A program made the position numbers and the translations under genes. This document shows positions 44,024 to 53,765 of a stretch of DNA of 64,000 nucleotides, piece by piece (positions within the stretch are counted from its first letter, which is position 1; every line of letters begins with the position of its first letter). The stretch is from contig CAMPVF010000004.1 in assembly GCA_946997485.1 (NCBI GenBank), forward strand, positions 89,260 to 153,259, in the 5' to 3' direction. The stretch comes from an uncultured Atopobium sp. GTDB taxonomy: Bacteria > Actinomycetota > Coriobacteriia > Coriobacteriales > Atopobiaceae. A model generated the notes under the pieces. It was not told where the DNA came from. It was given only the letters and a program-made list of their open reading frames with translations, and did no database searches.

Positions 44024-44109
44024 GTTCAAAAACGCATCTCACGAATGGGTCAAAAGTTCAAAATTACAAGTTCAAAAGTTCAATTAAGAGGTCCAATTAA
44101 GGAGTTCAA
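44024..44109. repeat. Cluster of five GTTCAA hexamers upstream of nox
   Basis: GTTCAA occurs at 44024, 44056, 44070, 44078 and 44104, plus a GTCCAA at 44091, all in one orientation and mostly within AAGTTCAA or AGTTCAATTA. The cluster ends 90 bases before the nox start, where a regulator or polymerase would act, and follows the gpmA terminator. It could be an operator array or a member of an intergenic repeat family. Confidence 0.65.
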
Positions 44110-44199
44110 TTAGGCAACAAACCTGAAAGAACTTCTGCACACATGCATGCCACAACCCGCTTACAATAACACTATATATTACGTAAAAGGAGGCTCATT

Positions 44200-45540
44200 A
44201 TGGCAAAAGTTGCTGTAATTGGATGTACACATGCTGGTGTTTTTGCCACCCGCTCAATTTTGCAGGCACACCCCGATTGGCAGGTGCACGTATTTGAGCG
44301 CAATGACACCGTTTCATTTTTGTCCTGCGGTATTGCATTATGGATTGGCGATCATGTAAGCGATCCACAAAAAATGTTCTACAGCTCTCCTGCAGCGCTC
44401 GAAGGCGAAGGCGCGCACGTTCACATGATGACCAATGTAACCTCAGCAAATGCAAAAACAAAGCACGTATGCTGGGAAGATCTTACCACTCACGAAACGT
44501 TTGAAGACGATTTTGACTATTTGGTAGTTACCACCGGCTCTAAACCCGTTGTTCCGCATTTGCCTGGTATCGACAGCAAAAAAGTGCTGCTATGCAAAAA
44601 TTGGGATAATGCAAAACAAATTAAAGAAGCATGCAAAGATGCAAAATCGGTTGTTGTTATTGGTGCAGGCTACATTGGCGCCGAGCTTGCTGAACAGTTA
44701 AGCGAAACCAACCACGATGTTGTGCTGGTAGATGGTTTTAGCCGCGTACTTGCCAAGAATTTCGACAAAGAAATTACCGATCAAATTGAAAAAGCCTACG
44801 TTGATCACGGTGTAACGCTTGCATTGGGTCAAAATGTAACAAGTTTTGAAGAAACCAACGATGGCATTTGTGTTCACACCGAAAAAGGCTCCTACACAGC
44901 CGATTGCGCTATTTTGGGTGTTGGCTTTTTGCCGCGTACCGATTTGTTTGACGGTCAGCTCGATATGATTAAAAATGGCGCCATTCGCGTAGACAACTAC
45001 ATGCGCACGTCGGTACCTGGCGTATTTGCTGCGGGCGACTCTGCAACAATTACCTTTAACCCAACTGGCAAGGAAGACTACATTCCTCTGGCAACAAATG
45101 CCGTGCGTCAGGCTCTTGTTATAGGTCCAAACCTCGTACAACCTACTGTTGCGTATGCAGGCACGCAAGCAACAAGCGCAGTACAGCTGTATGAATACTC
45201 CATGAGCGCCACCGGCCTTACCAAAGAAGGCGGCAAGGTGCGCGGTCTTGAACTAGAAAGCACCACCGTACAAGAAAACTACCGCCCCGAGTTCATGCTC
45301 TCTACCGAACCGGTATGGGCAACCTTGGTATGGGATCCGCGTACGCGCGAAATTAAGGGTGCACAGTTCTTCTCAACACACGACGACGTAGCACAAGCAG
45401 CAAACGTGGTGTCGGTTGCCATTGCAAACCACATGACCATCGACCAGTTGGCATCGGTAGATTTGCTCTTCCAGCCCAACTTTACCAACCCGGTAAACTA
45501 CATTGGTTCGGTTGCTATGAAAGCTGCTGCTCAGGCATAG
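44200..45540 (+). CDS. nox: NADH oxidase, Nox/CoA-disulfide reductase family
   Basis: 446 residues. A flavoprotein that most likely reduces O2 to water with NADH, regenerating NAD+ and removing oxygen. FAD-binding opening VAVIGCTHAGVFATRSIL, redox cysteine in SFLSCGIALW (about residue 44), NAD-binding VVVIGAGYIGAELAEQL, and the second FAD motif VPGVFAAGDSA. The C-terminal dimerisation domain carries LFQPNFTNPVNYI. The single Cys pattern fits H2O-forming Nox rather than thioredoxin reductase. AAAGGAGG precedes the ATG. It is monocistronic, with a GTTCAA array upstream. Confidence 0.93.
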   Translation: MAKVAVIGCTHAGVFATRSILQAHPDWQVHVFERNDTVSFLSCGIALWIGDHVSDPQKMFYSSPAALEGEGAHVHMMTNVTSANAKTKHVCWEDLTTHETFEDDFDYLVVTTGSKPVVPHLPGIDSKKVLLCKNWDNAKQIKEACKDAKSVVVIGAGYIGAELAEQLSETNHDVVLVDGFSRVLAKNFDKEITDQIEKAYVDHGVTLALGQNVTSFEETNDGICVHTEKGSYTADCAILGVGFLPRTDLFDGQLDMIKNGAIRVDNYMRTSVPGVFAAGDSATITFNPTGKEDYIPLATNAVRQALVIGPNLVQPTVAYAGTQATSAVQLYEYSMSATGLTKEGGKVRGLELESTTVQENYRPEFMLSTEPVWATLVWDPRTREIKGAQFFSTHDDVAQAANVVSVAIANHMTIDQLASVDLLFQPNFTNPVNYIGSVAMKAAAQA

Positions 45541-45609
45541 TATACGCACGTACAACTATGGATGCACAAACGTTTGCAGGCACGCTACCCGCACATTAAA
45601 AGCTACAAG

Positions 45610-45646
45610 AAAACCGCTGATCATTGCACAGATGACCAGCGGTTTT
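45610..45646. terminator. Bidirectional terminator between nox and flavodoxin
   Basis: AAAACCGCTG/CAGCGGTTTT (45610-45619/45637-45646) is a perfect 10-bp stem with A and T runs at its base, so it can act for the convergent nox and flavodoxin genes. Confidence 0.8.
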
Positions 45647-45734
45647 ATATACAATCATGTGGCGCACGCAATCAAGCTCCGCTACGTGCAGCAAACACGC
45701 GGCAAACAAGCAGCGCTCAAGCTCAAAGCGTCAT

Positions 45735-46139
45735 TTATGCGCTTAGTTTTTCACCTGCAGCAGCAAGGGCTTCAAGTGCTTCGTCGTCGGGCTCAAGATT
45801 TGCGATAACGGTTTCGATAACGTTGGCACCTGCATCTTCTGCATTGCTCTTCCAGGTGTCCATCCACTCACCTGTGCCCCAGTCGTATGAACCAAAGAGC
45901 ACAAACGGCTTGTCGCCGGCCTCGGCAACAACGTCGTTAAACATCTCTTCGAAGTCGGGATCGAGCTCTTCGGCACCCATAGCAGGGCAGCCAAATGCAA
46001 ATGCATCATAATCTGCTGCCTGATCGGCGCTAAATGATGTCCACTCAATTGGTTCGCAACCAGCAGCCTCAGCCAATGCGTTTGCCATAGCCTCGGTGTT
46101 ACCCGTTTGGCTCCAGTAAACAACTGCTACTTTACTCAT
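45735..46139 (-). CDS. Flavodoxin
   Basis: 134 residues from ATG 46139 with GGGAGG ahead; an upstream in-frame extension lacks a ribosome site. The FMN phosphate loop is VVYWSQTGNTEAMA. FGCPAMGAEELD and LFGSYDWGTGEWMDTWKSNAE form the flavin-flanking loops (60s and 90s), the latter with the Trp-Gly-x-Gly typical of short-chain flavodoxins in anaerobes. It is an acidic electron carrier, possibly replacing ferredoxin under iron shortage. It is convergent with nox. Confidence 0.95.
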   Translation of the reverse strand: MSKVAVVYWSQTGNTEAMANALAEAAGCEPIEWTSFSADQAADYDAFAFGCPAMGAEELDPDFEEMFNDVVAEAGDKPFVLFGSYDWGTGEWMDTWKSNAEDAGANVIETVIANLEPDDEALEALAAAGEKLSA

Positions 46140-46552
46140 GTGAATCCTCCCTATTATGTGCGCATGAACGGACAATACATGCGCTTTTAACACCAAAATA
46201 TACACTGACTATACCCTATATAGTCCCTTCCAAACAGTGTAATGCGTATATCCTACAATATTTTTTTCGTTCATAAAAGTATCTTGTGTGTAATTCTTGT
46301 TTAGCCGTAAGGCACGTGAAGGTTACTTGAAGATGAGCGCACGCGGGCGTGGAGCGGTTTTTATTAAACATACCACACGGCAACAAAACACCACATAAAA
46401 CCATATACCATGCACGCACAATGACACACAGCGCGTAATATCTACCGATTACGGAATAGTTATAAAATCACATGATTGCACGCCGCTAAAACAGATAAAG
46501 TTATAACGATGTGTCGAACACTTCTCTATGTGTTTTCGAGATTGAGGTGGAT
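46140..46552. other. Divergent intergenic region (flavodoxin / galM)
   Basis: 413 bases with no gene I can support. It is A/T-rich in part, with CTATATAG near 46217 and GTTATAAAAT near 46459, which could be a -10 for galM. No operator for a LacI- or GalR-type repressor is recognisable. Confidence 0.4.
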
Positions 46553-47677
46553 ATGATTAGAACAGGTATTTTGGGCACGTTGCCAAACGGGCTTCTTGCA
46601 CATACGTACACACTCATCGATGAAGACGTTTCGGTTACAATCAGCAACTGGGGCGCAACCATCCTTTCCATTAAAACGCCTGATACGTATGGCAATGTTC
46701 GCGATATCGCATTGGGTTTTGATAACCTTGCGGGCTACACGGGCAAAAACCCTGCGTTTTATGGTGCGAGCATAGGTCCGGTGTGCAACCGCAGCGATAA
46801 TGCAGAAATTATATTCAACGATGAAACCTATAAGCTCGAGCAAAACGACGGCCCTACGCTGCAAAATAACCTTCATTCCAGCATTACTCATGGCCTGCAT
46901 AAACGCTTGTGGGGCGCAAAAATCGACCGCGAGCACAACGCCGTTGTAATGAGTGTATCGCTTGAGAATGGCGAGCTTGGCTTACCGGGCGAGCGTACGT
47001 TTACCGCACGATTTGAACTTTCGTCCCTTAACGCCACTCACCAGCAGCTTCGTGTTTCATACACATGCACCACCAATAAACCAACGTTTGTAAATATGAC
47101 CAATCACACCTACTTTAACCTCGCTGGTCACGACGCCGGATCTGTGCTCAATCACGAAATGCGCATTTATGCCGATAAGTTTTTGCCTATTCGCGAGGAC
47201 AGTGTTTCGGAAGGCAGCATTCTCGACGTTGCTGAAACGCCGTTCGATTTTAGGCACGCTCATGCAATTGGCGATACAATTCATGCGCAAAACATGCAGC
47301 TCACCCGCGCGCGCGGCTATGACCATTGTTTTTGCATTAACGGCTATACCAATAACACCACGCTAAGAAGTGCTCTTAATGCACGCGACCCCAAAACGGG
47401 AAGACACTTGCACATTGCTATAAGTGCTCCCGGTGGTCACTTTTACACAGGCAACTGGCTCGATGATGAGCATGCAAAAGATGGCGCCAACTACAAGCCG
47501 CAAAGTGGTTTTGCCTTTGAGCCCGAGTTTTATCCCGATTGCTCGCATCACCCTTCATGGCCACAGCCAACGTGCACGCCACAGAAGCCCTATTGCTCAA
47601 CCATTGTGTACACATTCTCGCATGACATGCTTGATGAGGAAGAAGCGCTGCTGCAAGACAGTATTTATGACATGTAA
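46553..47677 (+). CDS. galM: Aldose 1-epimerase (galactose mutarotase)
   Basis: 374 residues from ATG 46553, with GAGGTGG ahead. It converts β- to α-galactose at the entry of the Leloir pathway. The galactose-mutarotase fold shows in VSLENGELGLPGERTFTARF, the catalytic His region FVNMTNHTYFNLAGHDAGSV, the DHCFC segment (RGYDHCFCING), and SGFAFEPEFYPDCSHHPSWPQP with the catalytic Glu. It is the first gene of a galM-galK-galT set, 115 bases before galK. Confidence 0.93.
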   Translation: MIRTGILGTLPNGLLAHTYTLIDEDVSVTISNWGATILSIKTPDTYGNVRDIALGFDNLAGYTGKNPAFYGASIGPVCNRSDNAEIIFNDETYKLEQNDGPTLQNNLHSSITHGLHKRLWGAKIDREHNAVVMSVSLENGELGLPGERTFTARFELSSLNATHQQLRVSYTCTTNKPTFVNMTNHTYFNLAGHDAGSVLNHEMRIYADKFLPIREDSVSEGSILDVAETPFDFRHAHAIGDTIHAQNMQLTRARGYDHCFCINGYTNNTTLRSALNARDPKTGRHLHIAISAPGGHFYTGNWLDDEHAKDGANYKPQSGFAFEPEFYPDCSHHPSWPQPTCTPQKPYCSTIVYTFSHDMLDEEEALLQDSIYDM

Positions 47678-47698
47678 GGATGCAACAATGATGTAAGG
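47672..47698. repeat. Short repeat across the galM stop codon
   Basis: ATGTAAGG occurs at 47672-47679, where it contains the galM TAA, and again at 47691-47698. At 8 bases this could be chance, but it matches a pattern at other stop codons in the window. Confidence 0.4.
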
Positions 47699-47792
47699 CG
47701 CCGCGCGCGCATGTATAACCTGACACATGGCACATGACGCACCTGGTGCACCATAACCACCACAACCCACCTGCTACAGAAAGGAAACCACC

Positions 47793-49001
47793 ATGCCACA
47801 ACTAACCCAAACGAAGGAAATTGCAGCTACCGAGCGCGTGTTTAATGAGCATTTTGGCGATAATACCAATGATCGCCGCCTGCACGTACACGCACCCGGC
47901 CGCTCAGAAATTGCCGGCAACCACACCGATCACGAAGGTGGACACGTTATCGCAGGTGCACTTAACGTTGCAATTACTGGTATTTGCGCAGCTAACGGTA
48001 CCGATACAATTCGCGTTGTGTCAGAAGGCTTCGATCCTTTTGAAATTACCATTAACGATCTTGATGTTCACGCCGACGAGCACCTCACCACAACAAGTTT
48101 AGTGCGTGGCATGGCGCACCAACTGGTTGCAACCGGCAGAACACCGCAGGGTTTTGATATTGCAATGACGAGCACGGTTCCTGGTGGAAGTGGTCTTTCG
48201 TCGTCGGCTGCCTGCGAAGCAGCACTTGGACGCTGCATGGAAGCGCTCTGGGAAGGCCCCAGTATCTCTCCTATTGAACTTGCACTCAGCAGTCAAAAAA
48301 CGGAAAACGATTACTTTGGTAAACCCTGCGGACTTATGGATCAGCTTGCCGTGTGCTTAGGCGGTCTTGCATTTATGAACTTTGAAGATCCGGCACATCC
48401 TCAATTTGAACGCTTAGGGTTCAATTTTGAAGATGACGGCTATGCATTATGCCTGGTAAACGTAGGTAGCGACCATGTTCAATTTACGGATGAGTATGCG
48501 GCAGTGCCAACGGAAATGCAGGAAGTTGCACGCGCGTTTGGTAAAACACGCTTGTGCGAAGTTGAACCTTCTGCATTTAACGCGCGCGTTGTTGAACTTC
48601 GCGAGAAACTCGGCGATCGCTGCTTGCTGCGCGCTATTCACTACTGGTATGAAAATGGCTTGGTAGATAGCCGCTGGCAAGCGCTTCAAGCAAACGACAT
48701 TGCTGCATTTTTGGATCTTACACGCAAATCGGGCGCAAGTTCGGGCATGTACCTGCAAAACGTTTCCACCGCAGGCGCCTATCAGCCAGCCATGCTTGCA
48801 CTTGGTTTGGCCGAGCATATCTTAGCAGGTAAGGGTGCTATCCGTATTCACGGTGGTGGTTTTGGTGGTTCAATTCAGTGCTTTGTTCCCCTTGCACAAG
48901 TTGATAATTTTATTGAACAAATGGATGCATGGTTTGGCCAGGGTGCAGCACTGCGTTATGCCATTGCTGATAAAGGAGCTTATGCACAATGGCTCAACTA
49001 A
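47793..49001 (+). CDS. galK: Galactokinase
   Basis: 402 residues. It phosphorylates galactose at C1. GHMP-kinase motifs: HAPGRSEIAGNHTDHEGGHVI (substrate loop; here RSEIAGNHTDH where RVNLIGEHTDY is usual), VPGGSGLSSSAACEAALG (ATP loop) and GKGAIRIHGGGFGGSIQCFVP (motif 3). Ribosome site AAGGAAA. galT starts inside its last codons, so the two are translationally coupled. Confidence 0.95.
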   Translation: MPQLTQTKEIAATERVFNEHFGDNTNDRRLHVHAPGRSEIAGNHTDHEGGHVIAGALNVAITGICAANGTDTIRVVSEGFDPFEITINDLDVHADEHLTTTSLVRGMAHQLVATGRTPQGFDIAMTSTVPGGSGLSSSAACEAALGRCMEALWEGPSISPIELALSSQKTENDYFGKPCGLMDQLAVCLGGLAFMNFEDPAHPQFERLGFNFEDDGYALCLVNVGSDHVQFTDEYAAVPTEMQEVARAFGKTRLCEVEPSAFNARVVELREKLGDRCLLRAIHYWYENGLVDSRWQALQANDIAAFLDLTRKSGASSGMYLQNVSTAGAYQPAMLALGLAEHILAGKGAIRIHGGGFGGSIQCFVPLAQVDNFIEQMDAWFGQGAALRYAIADKGAYAQWLN

Positions 49002-50812
49002 CATCCCCCGCATCTAGCACAGTTCAAGTTCAAAAGAACGATAAAGAGGTTCAATCTGTATGCGCACGTGAGCAGATTGTACGCGATGTAGAAACGCTCG
49101 TCGACTACGCTCTGTTGTGTAACCTCATTCAACCCGGCGACAAAATTTGGGCATTTAACAGCATTTGTTCATGTATTGGCGAAGTTGAAACCGCACCTGA
49201 GGAATTGTGGCTTAGTACAACAAAGCAGGATGCAAGCGCAGATATAACCATAGACACGTTTCCAATTGAAGCGCATTTAACAAAACTTGCGCAGGTTGCC
49301 ATTGCAAACCACAAAGAAGAAGACACGCCAAGCGGACGCGATCGTGTTGCAATGAACATTATTGGCATGCTCATGCCGCGCCCAAGCACGGTTTCGGACA
49401 CGTTTATGCAGCTTATGCACTCAAAAGGTTCGGCTGCAGCGTGCGCGTATCTGTACACGCTTTCATGCCAAACATGCTACGTGCGAAAAGAAGCCATTGC
49501 GCGCAATCTTGCATGGACGTCGACCATTGATGGCAATGAACTTGAGATAACAATTAACCTCTCAAAGCCCGAAAAAGATCCAAAAGCGATTGCTGCTGCA
49601 GGAAGCGCACCACAAGGTGAGCGCTACCCCGCCTGCCAGCTTTGCATTCAAAACGAAGGCTTTGCGGGACGCAGCGGTGCGGCTGCTGGCGGCGCGCATC
49701 CTGCTCGCAATAACCTGCGCATCATCCCCCTTACGCTTGGCGGCGAGCGCTGGGGTTTTCAGTATAGCCCGTATGCCTACTTTAGCGAGCACAGCATTGT
49801 TATGAGTGCGAGCCACCGCCCCATGCACATCGATACCTCGGCATTTTCTAATTTACTTGAATTTGTTGACACCTTTGATGCCTACATGATTGGTTCAAAC
49901 GCCGATTTGCCCATTGTGGGTGGTTCAATTTTAAGCCACGACCACTATCAAACGGGTTTGCACGTATTTCCGCTGATGAAAGCCCCTACCAGACGTTGTG
50001 TTGCGCTGGCAGGGTATAACGGTGTTGCAGCAGAAGAACTCATATGGCCGCTTAGTACCATTCGCTTAACGGCGTGCTCAAAAGATGAACTTATACGTGC
50101 AGCAACACACGTGCTTGATACGTGGAAAGCGTATAACGATAAAGAAGCGGGCGTAGTTGCCTATGATAGCGATGGCACGCGCCACAACACCATAACGCCT
50201 ATTGCACGTAAGGTGCCGGCATCGTCGATACGCGATGAAGTTGCTGCGATATGCAGCACAGAGCACGATGCCACTGCAGCTCAAACAGTGTATGAGCTCT
50301 ACCTTGCGCTGCGCTGCAACGTTACAAGCAAAGAGCACCCGCTAGGTGTGTTTCATCCGCATGCGGAGTATCACCACATTAAAAAAGAAAATATTGGTCT
50401 TATTGAGGTAATGGGGCTTGCAATTTTGCCAGCGCGCCTTAAGAGCGAGCTGCACGATTTGTGCGATGTGCTCGAAACTGCGCAAAACGAAGGCCTGTTT
50501 AATGCGAGTGTGCACGAAAACGCTGATGCAGAAGCGCAGGCACACGTAGCAGCAGATACGGTGTATGCACGCTGCATAGAAAAGCCAAGCTGCAACCTCC
50601 ATGCAGCGTGGGCACGCGACATTGCAACGCGCATTTACGACAAACGGCAAAGCGAGCATAAGGCAGCGTACTCGCGCGATGAGCTTGAGGCGCTTCTTCG
50701 AGAAGAAACGTCGCAGGTATTTTGGCATGTACTCGAAAACGCTGGCGTGTTTAAGCTAACATCTGATGGCTTTGCGCAATTTGATGCGTTTGTTGATGCA
50801 GTAAATAAGTAG
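48989..50812 (+). CDS. galT: UDP-glucose-hexose-1-phosphate uridylyltransferase, class II
   Basis: 607 residues. It exchanges uridylyl between UDP-glucose and galactose-1-P. It overlaps galK by 13 bases with AAAGGAG ahead. Class II (Gram-positive type) features: DYALLCNLIQPGD, PACQLCIQNEGFAGR, RIIPLTLGGERWGFQYSPYAYFSEHSIV, and the nucleophile region VGGSILSHDHYQTGLHVFPLMKA, where the HxHxxxxxH-type histidines lie. It is ~100 residues longer than the usual class II enzyme, with a polar N-terminal ~25, a Pro/Gly-rich insertion at ~190-230 and extra helices at the C-terminus. A terminator follows. Confidence 0.93.
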   Translation: MAQLTSPASSTVQVQKNDKEVQSVCAREQIVRDVETLVDYALLCNLIQPGDKIWAFNSICSCIGEVETAPEELWLSTTKQDASADITIDTFPIEAHLTKLAQVAIANHKEEDTPSGRDRVAMNIIGMLMPRPSTVSDTFMQLMHSKGSAAACAYLYTLSCQTCYVRKEAIARNLAWTSTIDGNELEITINLSKPEKDPKAIAAAGSAPQGERYPACQLCIQNEGFAGRSGAAAGGAHPARNNLRIIPLTLGGERWGFQYSPYAYFSEHSIVMSASHRPMHIDTSAFSNLLEFVDTFDAYMIGSNADLPIVGGSILSHDHYQTGLHVFPLMKAPTRRCVALAGYNGVAAEELIWPLSTIRLTACSKDELIRAATHVLDTWKAYNDKEAGVVAYDSDGTRHNTITPIARKVPASSIRDEVAAICSTEHDATAAQTVYELYLALRCNVTSKEHPLGVFHPHAEYHHIKKENIGLIEVMGLAILPARLKSELHDLCDVLETAQNEGLFNASVHENADAEAQAHVAADTVYARCIEKPSCNLHAAWARDIATRIYDKRQSEHKAAYSRDELEALLREETSQVFWHVLENAGVFKLTSDGFAQFDAFVDAVNK

Positions 50813-50888
50813 GCAGTGCTGCTGGCAGGCGATGCGTACCTGAACTGTGCTGCGTGAGGCATACGCACACCATACGCACGATATACTA

Positions 50889-50925
50889 ATGCAGGTAGAC
50901 ACCAATAGCATCTACCTGCATTTTT
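50889..50925 (+). terminator. Intrinsic terminator of gal genes
   Basis: ATGCAGGTAGA/TCTACCTGCAT is a perfect 11-bp stem (50889-50899/50911-50921) followed by TTTTATT. Confidence 0.88.
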
Positions 50926-51010
50926 ATTACCGCATAATGCTAACAACACGCTACTGCACGCCCAGCTTCACAAACGCCCAGCTTCACAAACGTGCACGAA
51001 CAGAAACAGC

Positions 51011-53545
51011 CTATTTTCCGTACGCGGTTAGCGCAGCAAGCACGGCGTCTTTATTTGCATCAATAAACGCAGCTTTACCAGCGATAAGCGTAATGTCCAT
51101 ATCAATCTCGCGACCCAAGCCTGGCTGCGGACGTTTTGGCTCAAAGAATTCGGTAAACTCAGCAAGGCGCTCATGCGTGTGGAACGCGCGGGCTGTTGCC
51201 TCAATAAACATCGTAAACTCCATGTCGCCGCCAACCGTTGCCTCAAGCCACTGCCAATTGGTGCGCAGCCAATTCCACGCAAGCTGCTGCGCATCATCGT
51301 TGTCAAGAAGAAGCGCATACCACAGGCGCAAATCTTGTGGTTTAATAATATCCGCGCAGATAAACGCCTTAAGGATCGATTCAATGTGAGCAGTATTTTT
51401 GCTGGCACACACGGCAGCGCACACATCGCTCTTAAAGTGTGCATCAGCTGTGTGCTGGTAGGCATCCATAAGCGCGCCAAAAAGCTCGTCGTTGCCATAA
51501 TGCTGCACTTCATTTTTAAGCACAAGCGCACGAACATCGGCGCACAGCTGCACAAGTTCGGTTTTATGATCCACATACATATCGTGAAGTGCGCAAATAG
51601 TGTCCTTATCCTGGCCATACAGCGCCATCGCAAGTGCACATGGACGTGTAAGCGCATCGTCAACAGGCTCGCCTTCGCGCGGGCTTACCCCAAGACGTGC
51701 AACGCTCTCATGCGCAAGCTCGCGTGCATATGCCTGGAGCTGCTGCTCGTGCGCAGATCCGCTTTCAACAAAACTGTCAAGCGTACGTACAAGCTCATAA
51801 ATGCTGCGCTGCACAATGTACGAGGAACTATGTGCAAGCGTGCGCGCTAGCGGCATGCACGCAGCCAGCGATACCTTGCCTGCTTTTGCAAGAAGCTGCA
51901 TGTCCTGCAACAATTGGAGCTGGTCGATGTGAGAAAGTGTATCGATGTGCTGGGCAATATCTGAAAGAAGTGCATCGTCGTACTGAATTACCGCATGCGT
52001 GTTGTTGCCCACGTTAAGACGTAAAGGCGCGCCGGCCTGCGCGCGAGTTTCTTTGTAGGAATTAATGGTGCAGTGCTTTTCGCTCATAATAGCAGGCACA
52101 ACGTCCCAGTTAGACGCTAGCGGAATTTGCCAGAGGCGCTGCTTGTCGGTATGCTCACCAATGAAGAATTGCTGCTGCTCAAGCTGAACGGTATCTTTCT
52201 CAAGACGTACAGAAATAACGGGGTAACCAGGCTGCTCAAGCCACGTTTCCATAATGGCGCCCACGTTAAAACCGCTCGCCTGCTCAAGCGCGTGCCACAA
52301 ATCGGCACCCTCGGCATTGCCATATCCGTGAGCCTCAAAATAGGCTTTAAGGCCGTTACGCAGCGCTTCATCACCCACAAGCGCACGCACCATAACAAGC
52401 AGGCGCGCACCTTTGGCGTACACGATAGCACTGTCAAAAATCGCATCGATTTCTGCCGGATCTTCAACCATTACGTGCACCGACTGCACACCATCGGTTG
52501 CATCGCGGGCAAGTGCCAGCGGTGGCTCTGATGCCTGGAAAGCCTCCCAAATTTTCCACGTAGGCTCAAGCGCGTCGATAGCCACGTACTCCATCATATT
52601 GGCAAACGACTCATTAAGCCACAGGTTATCCCACCATTTCATGGTAACAAGGTCGCCAAACCATTGGTGTGCAAGCTCGTGAGCAATAACGTTTGCCACA
52701 CGCTGCTTGTTTGGCAGCGAGCTGTTGTCGGGGTCGATCAGCATGTACGCCTCACGATAGGTAACCAAGCCCCAGTTTTCCATCGCACCCGCCGAAAAAT
52801 CGGGCAGCGCAATTTGGTAGGAATGCTCAAGCGGATAGGGTGTGTGGTAAAAATCTTCGTAAAAGTCTATGCAGCGCGTTGCAATGTCAAGGGCAAAGTC
52901 GAGCTCTTTTGGCTGGTGTGCTTTGGTTGAGAATACACCAATCTCAACACCGCTGGCAGTGCGTGCAAACTTAGACTGCAACTCACCTAAAGCAAATGCA
53001 AGCAGGTAGGTTGACATGCGCACCGTTTGCTTAAACGTGTGAATGCCGTTTGTGCACGACACTTCGGGCTGATTTGAAATAACGGTTTCACCTGGTTTTT
53101 CGTCAAAACGAATGGAAAGCGTAAACGTTGCTTTTGCACTCGGCTCATCAACACACGGAAATGCTTCGCGCGCAAAGGTGGTTTCGAATTGGGTGCTTAC
53201 CAGCTGTTTTTTAACGCCGTCGTGCGTGTAATACGAAGGATAAATGCCCATCATCATGTCGGTAAGAGCTGCGGTAAAAACAACGTCTATTTGCGTGCTT
53301 CCCGTGGTGTGACCTTCGATGGTGATGGTTTGGGTGTCATCGGAGCTGGTGTACGTGCAGGGTTTGCCATCTTGCTTAACGCTCGTAATGGTAAGGTAGC
53401 GCTGGTTGAGCGCAAACGTTGAGGTATTTGCCGTACCTGTGATGTGCACTGCGCCCGAAAAACGCTTTGTTTCTCGGTCTATGTCGAGAAAAATATCGTA
53501 GTGTTCAGGAACAAACGCATCTAAGAGCCGCTGTGGTGTGGACAT
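51011..53545 (-). CDS. pepN: M1 family aminopeptidase N
   Basis: 844 residues from ATG 53545, with AAAGGA about 10 bases ahead; a longer frame to 53800 has no ribosome site and an unrelated membrane-like segment. Zinc aminopeptidase: the substrate motif SAGAMENWGLVTYRE and the zinc motif HELAHQWFGDLVTMKWWDNLWLNESFA (HExxH with downstream Glu). The C-terminal ~400 residues are the helical ERAP1-like domain. No signal peptide, so it probably finishes peptide breakdown in the cytoplasm, with the oligopeptide importer supplying substrate. It is convergent with galT; no operon partner is seen. Confidence 0.95.
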   Translation of the reverse strand: MSTPQRLLDAFVPEHYDIFLDIDRETKRFSGAVHITGTANTSTFALNQRYLTITSVKQDGKPCTYTSSDDTQTITIEGHTTGSTQIDVVFTAALTDMMMGIYPSYYTHDGVKKQLVSTQFETTFAREAFPCVDEPSAKATFTLSIRFDEKPGETVISNQPEVSCTNGIHTFKQTVRMSTYLLAFALGELQSKFARTASGVEIGVFSTKAHQPKELDFALDIATRCIDFYEDFYHTPYPLEHSYQIALPDFSAGAMENWGLVTYREAYMLIDPDNSSLPNKQRVANVIAHELAHQWFGDLVTMKWWDNLWLNESFANMMEYVAIDALEPTWKIWEAFQASEPPLALARDATDGVQSVHVMVEDPAEIDAIFDSAIVYAKGARLLVMVRALVGDEALRNGLKAYFEAHGYGNAEGADLWHALEQASGFNVGAIMETWLEQPGYPVISVRLEKDTVQLEQQQFFIGEHTDKQRLWQIPLASNWDVVPAIMSEKHCTINSYKETRAQAGAPLRLNVGNNTHAVIQYDDALLSDIAQHIDTLSHIDQLQLLQDMQLLAKAGKVSLAACMPLARTLAHSSSYIVQRSIYELVRTLDSFVESGSAHEQQLQAYARELAHESVARLGVSPREGEPVDDALTRPCALAMALYGQDKDTICALHDMYVDHKTELVQLCADVRALVLKNEVQHYGNDELFGALMDAYQHTADAHFKSDVCAAVCASKNTAHIESILKAFICADIIKPQDLRLWYALLLDNDDAQQLAWNWLRTNWQWLEATVGGDMEFTMFIEATARAFHTHERLAEFTEFFEPKRPQPGLGREIDMDITLIAGKAAFIDANKDAVLAALTAYGK

Positions 53546-53765
53546 GGAGCACATTCCTTTCGTAGTTGTGTGTGGGTGCATCACGTCCGCGCGGGCGTGC
53601 AGGATGGCCTGGCTGTGCAGTGTTGCATGGCGAGCACGTGCATGATGCAGCGTTTCTATTGTAATAAATATGCATACAGCGCTGCATACCGTTAATAAAA
53701 ATCCAATAAAAGCGCTGATATACGCAGGGCATATTAGTTTCTCATTGTGACGCAGCAACACGCCA

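Noticed and set aside
44024..44109. Rex (redox repressor) operators upstream of nox
   Set aside because: Rex sites are TTGTGAA-N4-TTCACAA palindromes; the GTTCAA copies here are shorter, single-orientation units without that symmetry.
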